Shown: one piece after another, positions 7,004 to 10,389 of the stretch | Position numbering within the stretch: the stretch's first letter is position 1 | Layout: every line of letters begins with the position of its first letter | From: Candidatus Methanoplasma sp. | GTDB lineage: Archaea; Thermoplasmatota; Thermoplasmata; Methanomassiliicoccales; Methanomethylophilaceae | NCBI GenBank assembly: GCA_031283015.1 | Contig: JAITCQ010000101.1 | Span: forward strand, 1-10,389 | Direction: 5' to 3' | Length of the DNA stretch: 10,389 bases | Notes under the pieces: model-generated | The model's input: only the letters and a program-made list of their open reading frames with translations | Database searches by the model: none | What the model was told of the DNA's origin: nothing | Program-made: the position numbers and the translations under genes

Positions 7004-7825
7004 GATCTCTTCTATCGCTTTCAGGTCCAACCCGTACTCCTCCGCCGATCCCAGCAGGGAATCGGCGTTGCTTATGAAGGCGTCCATCACCGTGGGGCCC
7101 TCAAGCTTTCCTCCCATATCGGACAGGGAGTCCTCCTCCGGGAATTTCAGGTCCATATGCGGTATCATCCCCAGGAATCTCATTCCCGTCATGTCCGATA
7201 TCCTCTCGACCGCCTCCCAGAGTATGGAGGGGTCGCCCCTGAACCTGTTTATTATGAACCCTTTCAGCAGGGGGCGGACATCCTCCGGCATCAGCAGCCA
7301 CGTTCCGTAAAGGGCGGCGAACACCCCGCCTCTTCCGATGTCGCCTACGAGGATCGCGGGGACGCCACGCTCTCTCATCAGGCCGATGTTCGCGATGTCC
7401 CGGTCCATAAGATTAAGTTCCGCCGGGGACCCGGACCCTTCGCACACCACCGCGTCATATCTTTCCGATAACCGGTCGAAGGCTTTGCAGGCCTCGATCA
7501 GGACCGCTTTCGAATCCATCGGATTGTCCGAAGAGACGTCGTTCTGCGCCTTCCCGTTCACCACCAGCTGCATGACGCCCCCGCCGGAGGGTTTCAGAAG
7601 CGCCGGGTTCATGTCGCCTGACGGCTCGACCCCGGACACCCATGCCTGGAAGGCCTGCCCCATGCCTATCTCGCACCCCTCTTTCGTGACGAATGAATTA
7701 AGGGATAGATTGAAGGCCTTGAAGGGCGAGACGGAAACGCCTTTTCTGCTTAGGTACCTGCAGTACAACGCCGTGACCGTGGTCTTCCCGGCGCCTGACG
7801 CCGTTCCCAGGAATATTATCTTCAC
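6992..7825 (-). CDS. Short CbiP paralogue: synthetase domain without glutaminase domain
   Basis: A 277-residue homologue of the N-terminal half of cobyric acid synthase (CbiP/CobQ). It has the P-loop GTASGAGKT (7-15), the CbiP substrate region in altered form (FKAFNLSLNS, 35-44), MNPALLKP (72-79), EGSGSPAE (129-136), DRDIANIG (141-148), the switch motif GDIGRGGVFA (161-170), NRFRGD (193-198) and PEEDSL (229-234). The glutaminase (GATase_3) domain of ordinary CbiP is absent; a predicted helical tail of about 35 residues replaces it, with no remnant of a catalytic Cys motif. I chose the GTG start at 7825: it forms a GTGA overlap with the stop of the full-length cbiP, follows GGAGG (7833-7837) at 7-nt spacing, and puts the P-loop at the N-terminus. 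The frame stays open to 8212, but that part is only an overlap with cbiP. It probably acts on a corrinoid or related acid, using ammonia or a partner's glutaminase. The substrate is unknown. Confidence 0.85.
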   Translation of the reverse strand: MKIIFLGTASGAGKTTVTALYCRYLSRKGVSVSPFKAFNLSLNSFVTKEGCEIGMGQAFQAWVSGVEPSGDMNPALLKPSGGGVMQLVVNGKAQNDVSSDNPMDSKAVLIEACKAFDRLSERYDAVVCEGSGSPAELNLMDRDIANIGLMRERGVPAILVGDIGRGGVFAALYGTWLLMPEDVRPLLKGFIINRFRGDPSILWEAVERISDMTGMRFLGMIPHMDLKFPEEDSLSDMGGKLEGPTVMDAFISNADSLLGSAEEYGLDLKAIEEISSA

Positions 7826-9639
7826 GGTCCCCCCTCCAATATCTTCATTATCCTTTCCATATCCATGTTCTCCTCGAAAGATACCGCCAATCTCTCGATG
7901 TTCTCTTCGATGAGGTCGTCGTAATCCTTGGGCGGGGAGGCGGAAAGCACATCCTTCCCTTCTTTGACGAAGGAAAGGAAGAATCTTCTGAAGGAGGGTT
8001 TCTCCAGCACGCCGTGGAGGTACGTACCGAATAACATTTCGTCCTCTCTTATCGAACCCTCGGCCTCGTCTCCCGTGAAACGCTCGATCTTGAACAACGG
8101 GTCCTCGTTCACCTCGCTGTTCCCCATGTGTATCTCGTAACCGGTCACCGGCTCCCCAGTCTTGATCAGGATGCCTTCGTCCTGTATCGTCCTTTTTTTG
8201 TATTCGTCCCATCTGGTGACGTTATCGAATAATCCCAATCCCTCGAACGTCCCGGGGTAGGGACCCTCCAGCCCGTTGGGGTCCTCCAGGGAACGGCCCA
8301 TCATCTGGTATCCTCCGCATAATCCGAGTATGGGGACCTTTCCTTTCATTCCTTTGATCGCCCTGTCCAAGCCCTTCTCTTTCAGCCAGATCAGGTCGCT
8401 GATGGTGTTCTTCGTCCCTGGGATGATTATCGCGCCGGTGCCCTCTAGTTCTTCCGGTTCGGTGACGAACCTCACGGAAGCGTCCTCCATGTAAAGAGGA
8501 TCGAGATCTGTGAAGTTGGATATCCTCGGCAACCTTATCACGGATATCTTCATGTTCCCGCCGCCCATGCTCTTCATTCCTCTGAGGGCCTCGGAGTCTT
8601 CAAGGGGAAGCTGGAGGTCTATATGGGGTATCATACCTATCACGGGGATGCCGAGGATCCTTTCAAGCTCCTTCGCTCCCGTGGCCATCCTCGATATGTC
8701 CCCCCGGATATTGTTCAGGATTATCCCTTTTATCAGTCCCCGGTCCTCTTCTGGTATCAGTTTGACGGTCCCCGCCGCATATGCGAACGCGCCGCCCCAC
8801 TCCACGTTCACGATCAATATGCAGGGCGCGCCGGCTATCTTCGCCGCGCCGATATTCGCGATGTCCCTGTCGTAGATGTTGATCTCCGCCGGGGATCCGG
8901 CGCCTTCCATGACCACGAAGTCGTACCGTCCTTTCAGGAACTCGGCGTTCCTCCTTACTATCCCGGCGCCCGGCCCGGGCACGAACTTTTCGTAATAATC
9001 CTTTACGTTATAGTCGCCGTAAGGCTTCCCTTCCACCGTGACCTGCGATACGGTGTCACCTTTCGGTTTCAGTAGTATCGGGTTCATATACTGATCCGGG
9101 TTCTTCAGCCCGGCGGCCTTGCTTTGAATGGTCTGGATCATCGCGATCTCAAATCCCCTTCTGGTGACCTTTGAGTTCAGGCTCATGTTCTGCGACTTGA
9201 ACGGCGCGACAAGGAACCCTCTTTTGTGGAGTATCCTGCATATTGCGGCCACGGCTATCGATTTGCCGGCGTCGGACGTCGCCCCGAGCACCATCAGCGA
9301 CCGTCCCTTTTTGTGATATCTTGCCTTCGCTTCTTTCAGTATATCCTTCATCCGGGGGTCCTTCGGTTCGGTTATTTCTCGATCCTTTATCTCGGACATA
9401 ACGAACTTCCCCACCTCCTGCCTGTGGATGAAAAGACAATAGGAACAGTCCCAGATGTCCGAGCCTCTTTTGGACTTCAGGGTCTGCCCGAGGTCCTCGT
9501 CGAGGCAGGGATAGAACGGGCAGTAACAGAACGTGCAGTCCTGGCCGGAGAAATGGCACGGGTGGTACGGACAACTTCCGTCGGGGCCGATCCATCCTCT
9601 TTCGATCTCTTCTCTGACCTTTTTCGTTATGTTGTCCAC
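7822..9639 (-). CDS. cbiP: Cobyric acid synthase CbiP with N-terminal Cys-rich domain
   Basis: A 605-residue fusion. Residues 20-72 form a metal-binding-type domain with eight Cys (23, 28, 35, 38, 40, 45, 65, 68), resembling the archaeal Cys-rich small domain (COG2158-like). The synthetase domain follows: P-loop GATSDAGKS (119-127), FKSQNMSLNS, EGAGSPAE (from Glu245) and DRDIANIG. The C-terminal GATase_3 domain has its nucleophile Cys441 in GLCGGYQ and His542 in YLHG. CbiP uses glutamine and ATP to amidate the b, d, e and g carboxylates of adenosylcobyrinate a,c-diamide in cobamide synthesis. The usual DIDRGG switch reads NVEWGG here (278-283). The start is the GTG at 9639: it follows a GGGGG stretch (9646-9650), and the frame upstream reaches a TAG at 9664-9666 with no other start codon. 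It is the first gene of a pair with the short paralogue, behind a structured intergenic region. Confidence 0.92.
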   Translation of the reverse strand: MDNITKKVREEIERGWIGPDGSCPYHPCHFSGQDCTFCYCPFYPCLDEDLGQTLKSKRGSDIWDCSYCLFIHRQEVGKFVMSEIKDREITEPKDPRMKDILKEAKARYHKKGRSLMVLGATSDAGKSIAVAAICRILHKRGFLVAPFKSQNMSLNSKVTRRGFEIAMIQTIQSKAAGLKNPDQYMNPILLKPKGDTVSQVTVEGKPYGDYNVKDYYEKFVPGPGAGIVRRNAEFLKGRYDFVVMEGAGSPAEINIYDRDIANIGAAKIAGAPCILIVNVEWGGAFAYAAGTVKLIPEEDRGLIKGIILNNIRGDISRMATGAKELERILGIPVIGMIPHIDLQLPLEDSEALRGMKSMGGGNMKISVIRLPRISNFTDLDPLYMEDASVRFVTEPEELEGTGAIIIPGTKNTISDLIWLKEKGLDRAIKGMKGKVPILGLCGGYQMMGRSLEDPNGLEGPYPGTFEGLGLFDNVTRWDEYKKRTIQDEGILIKTGEPVTGYEIHMGNSEVNEDPLFKIERFTGDEAEGSIREDEMLFGTYLHGVLEKPSFRRFFLSFVKEGKDVLSASPPKDYDDLIEENIERLAVSFEENMDMERIMKILEGGP

Positions 9640-9673
9640 GACATACCCCCAGTCCGCATCATGCTATACGGAT

Positions 9674-9750
9674 AAGAACTTTCATGTTCCCTGGCTGACA
9701 GGGAACGGTTCTTTCGTGAATTCACCGGAATGAGGGTTATGGAAAGAACC
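9674..9750. promoter_or_regulatory. Two contiguous inverted repeats upstream of cbiP
   Basis: Repeat 1 is GTTCCCT (9686-9692), a 7-nt loop, then AGGGAAC (9700-9706). Repeat 2 begins at the next base: GGTTCTTTC (9707-9715), 26 nt, then GAAAGAACC (9742-9750), both arms perfect. Immediately inside the left arm is a 10-nt palindrome, GTGAATTCAC (9716-9725). AAGAAC at 9674-9679 could also pair with GTTCTT (9708-9713), enclosing repeat 1 and excluding repeat 2. The element lies 35-111 nt before the cbiP start, either in its 5' leader or as operator sites above its promoter. No U-run follows on either strand, so an intrinsic terminator is unlikely. Function is not known. Confidence 0.55.
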
Positions 9751-9773
9751 CAGATCAAAGCATCAATGTCTCA

Positions 9774-9798
9774 CCGGGGCATTGTGCGAAGACCCCGG
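9774..9798 (-). terminator. GC-rich hairpin after the aminotransferase stop (weak)
   Basis: CCGGGG (9774-9779) and CCCCGG (9793-9798) form a 6-bp all-GC stem around a 13-nt loop, starting 3 nt after the aminotransferase stop codon. Its position suits transcript end formation or mRNA 3' protection. There is no T-run on the minus strand after it, which archaeal termination normally uses, so a terminator role is doubtful. Confidence 0.25.
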
Positions 9799-9800
9799 CG

Positions 9801-10389
9801 TCAGCGGCTGTGCCTTTTCATGAACTTCTCGAGCTTGTCGTAAGCTTCCTCCATGACCTTCAGCGGCGGGAGGAGTATCGTTCTGAAATGGCCACCTCCG
9901 TACTCGCTGCAGAATCCCGATCCATGGACGAACACCACTCCTTCCTCGTTTATCAGATTGACAACGAATTCCTTGTCGGTCTTCCAATCGTATAGTTCGA
10001 CCTTCGGGAACATATAGAAGGCGCCCTTCGCCTTATTGGTGGTTATGCCGGGTATCTCGTTCAGCCTTTTGTATGTGAAGTCGCCCCTTTCCTTCAGTTT
10101 CCGATTCATCTCCATTATGTAGTCCTGAGGACCCTGCAGGGACGCCCTGGCCGCTTCCTGGCACGGAACGTTTGCGCAGATCCTCGTGCGGAGCTGCTTC
10201 ATCATCCCTTCCCGGACCTCGTCCATGAAGTCGCCTTCGTACATGAAGTAACAGTACCCTTCCCTCCATCCGGGCATCAGGTTCACTTTGGAGAACCCGT
10301 TGAATATTATCCTCGGGACGTCGGACGGCAGTTCCGACGCCGAGAAGAACTTCCCCTCGAATACCAATTTATCGTATATCTCGTCGGAG
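9801..10389 (-). CDS. Class I/II PLP-dependent aminotransferase (partial, C-terminal half)
   Basis: The frame runs from the window edge to a TGA at 9801-9803, giving 195 complete residues; the N-terminus is outside. The visible part begins in the SDEIYDKL segment that precedes the cofactor site. It has the PLP Schiff-base lysine in FNGFSKVNLMPGWR, where the downstream Arg contacts the cofactor phosphate in this family. Near the C-terminus, the Arg in GGGHFRTILLPP matches the substrate alpha-carboxylate-binding Arg. These mark fold-type I aminotransferases of the AspC/alanine aminotransferase group, which move amino groups between amino acids and 2-oxo acids such as 2-oxoglutarate. The GFSKV and GWR pattern resembles archaeal alanine-type enzymes, but substrate cannot be assigned. 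A 161-nt gap with structured sequence separates it from cbiP, so co-transcription is uncertain. No CobD-specific feature (threonine-phosphate decarboxylase) was recognised. Confidence 0.88.
   Translation of the reverse strand, partial: SDEIYDKLVFEGKFFSASELPSDVPRIIFNGFSKVNLMPGWREGYCYFMYEGDFMDEVREGMMKQLRTRICANVPCQEAARASLQGPQDYIMEMNRKLKERGDFTYKRLNEIPGITTNKAKGAFYMFPKVELYDWKTDKEFVVNLINEEGVVFVHGSGFCSEYGGGHFRTILLPPLKVMEEAYDKLEKFMKRHSR

Larger units (their letters stand above)
9640..9800. other. Intergenic region between the aminotransferase and cbiP
   Basis: A 161-nt gap between two minus-strand genes, the longest non-coding stretch in the window. From the aminotransferase end it holds a GC-rich hairpin just after that stop, then the paired inverted repeats, then about 35 nt leading to the cbiP start with a GGGGG ribosome-binding-type stretch at 9646-9650. 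A weak TATA-like CTTATC lies near 9671-9676 on the minus strand. I see no small ORF with a start site and no B12-box motif. Confidence 0.5.

Noticed and set aside
7826..8212. An extended N-terminus for the short CbiP paralogue, since the frame is open to 8212.
   Set aside because: This part lies in another frame of cbiP and gives a low-complexity Arg/Gly/Asp sequence. The GTG at 7825 has a GGAGG site and a GTGA overlap.
9774..9798. A strong intrinsic terminator for the aminotransferase.
   Set aside because: The hairpin is real in sequence, but no T-run follows on the minus strand, so it is kept only as a low-confidence feature.
9640..9800. A cobalamin riboswitch upstream of cbiP.
   Set aside because: I found no B12-box-like sequence, and the region is too short for the usual aptamer. 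The inverted repeats are reported separately.

Overview
The window looks archaeal, most like a Thermoplasmatota methanogen of the Methanomassiliicoccales type. This is inferred, with no marker gene present. It is GC-rich with frequent AGG/AGA arginine and ATA isoleucine codons. TATA-like boxes lie about 25 nt upstream of start codons that lack a Shine-Dalgarno sequence, which suggests leaderless transcripts. An archaeal-type cobyric acid synthase carries a Cys-rich domain. None of the nine visible stop codons is TAG, as expected of a lineage that reserves TAG for pyrrolysine.

Layout. Positions 1-156 (+) hold the 3' end of a nuclease gene with a Cys cluster resembling the AddB/Cas4 iron-sulfur clamp. 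It overlaps by 8 nt a 951-residue UvrD-type helicase with a C-terminal RecB-family nuclease (149-3004, +). Together they look like an AddAB-type double-strand-break resection pair, which is unusual in an archaeon. A CtpE-like P-type cation ATPase follows (3027-5579, +) from what appears to be its own leaderless promoter. Its stop codon abuts the stop codon of a convergent DEDDh 3'-5' exonuclease (5580-6188, -). The exonuclease is translationally coupled (ATGA) to an upstream exported, membrane-anchored protein of unknown function (6185-6733, -).

A 75-nt divergent promoter region separates that pair from a 64-residue ubiquitin-like sulfur carrier/modifier ending in Gly-Gly (6809-7003, +). Its 3' end overlaps by 12 nt the end of a convergent cobamide-type operon on the minus strand. 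That operon is a full-length cobyric acid synthase CbiP with a Cys-rich N-terminal domain (7822-9639), then a GTGA-coupled 277-residue paralogue that has only the ATP-dependent synthetase half (6992-7825). Upstream of cbiP, a 161-nt intergenic region contains two contiguous perfect inverted repeats and a palindrome. Beyond it is the C-terminal half of a class I/II PLP aminotransferase (9801 to the window edge, -).

The main points of interest are the archaeal AddAB-like pair, the tandem CbiP paralogues whose motifs have diverged in opposite places, and the structured intergenic element upstream of cbiP. No CRISPR array, insertion sequence, tRNA or rRNA gene was seen.
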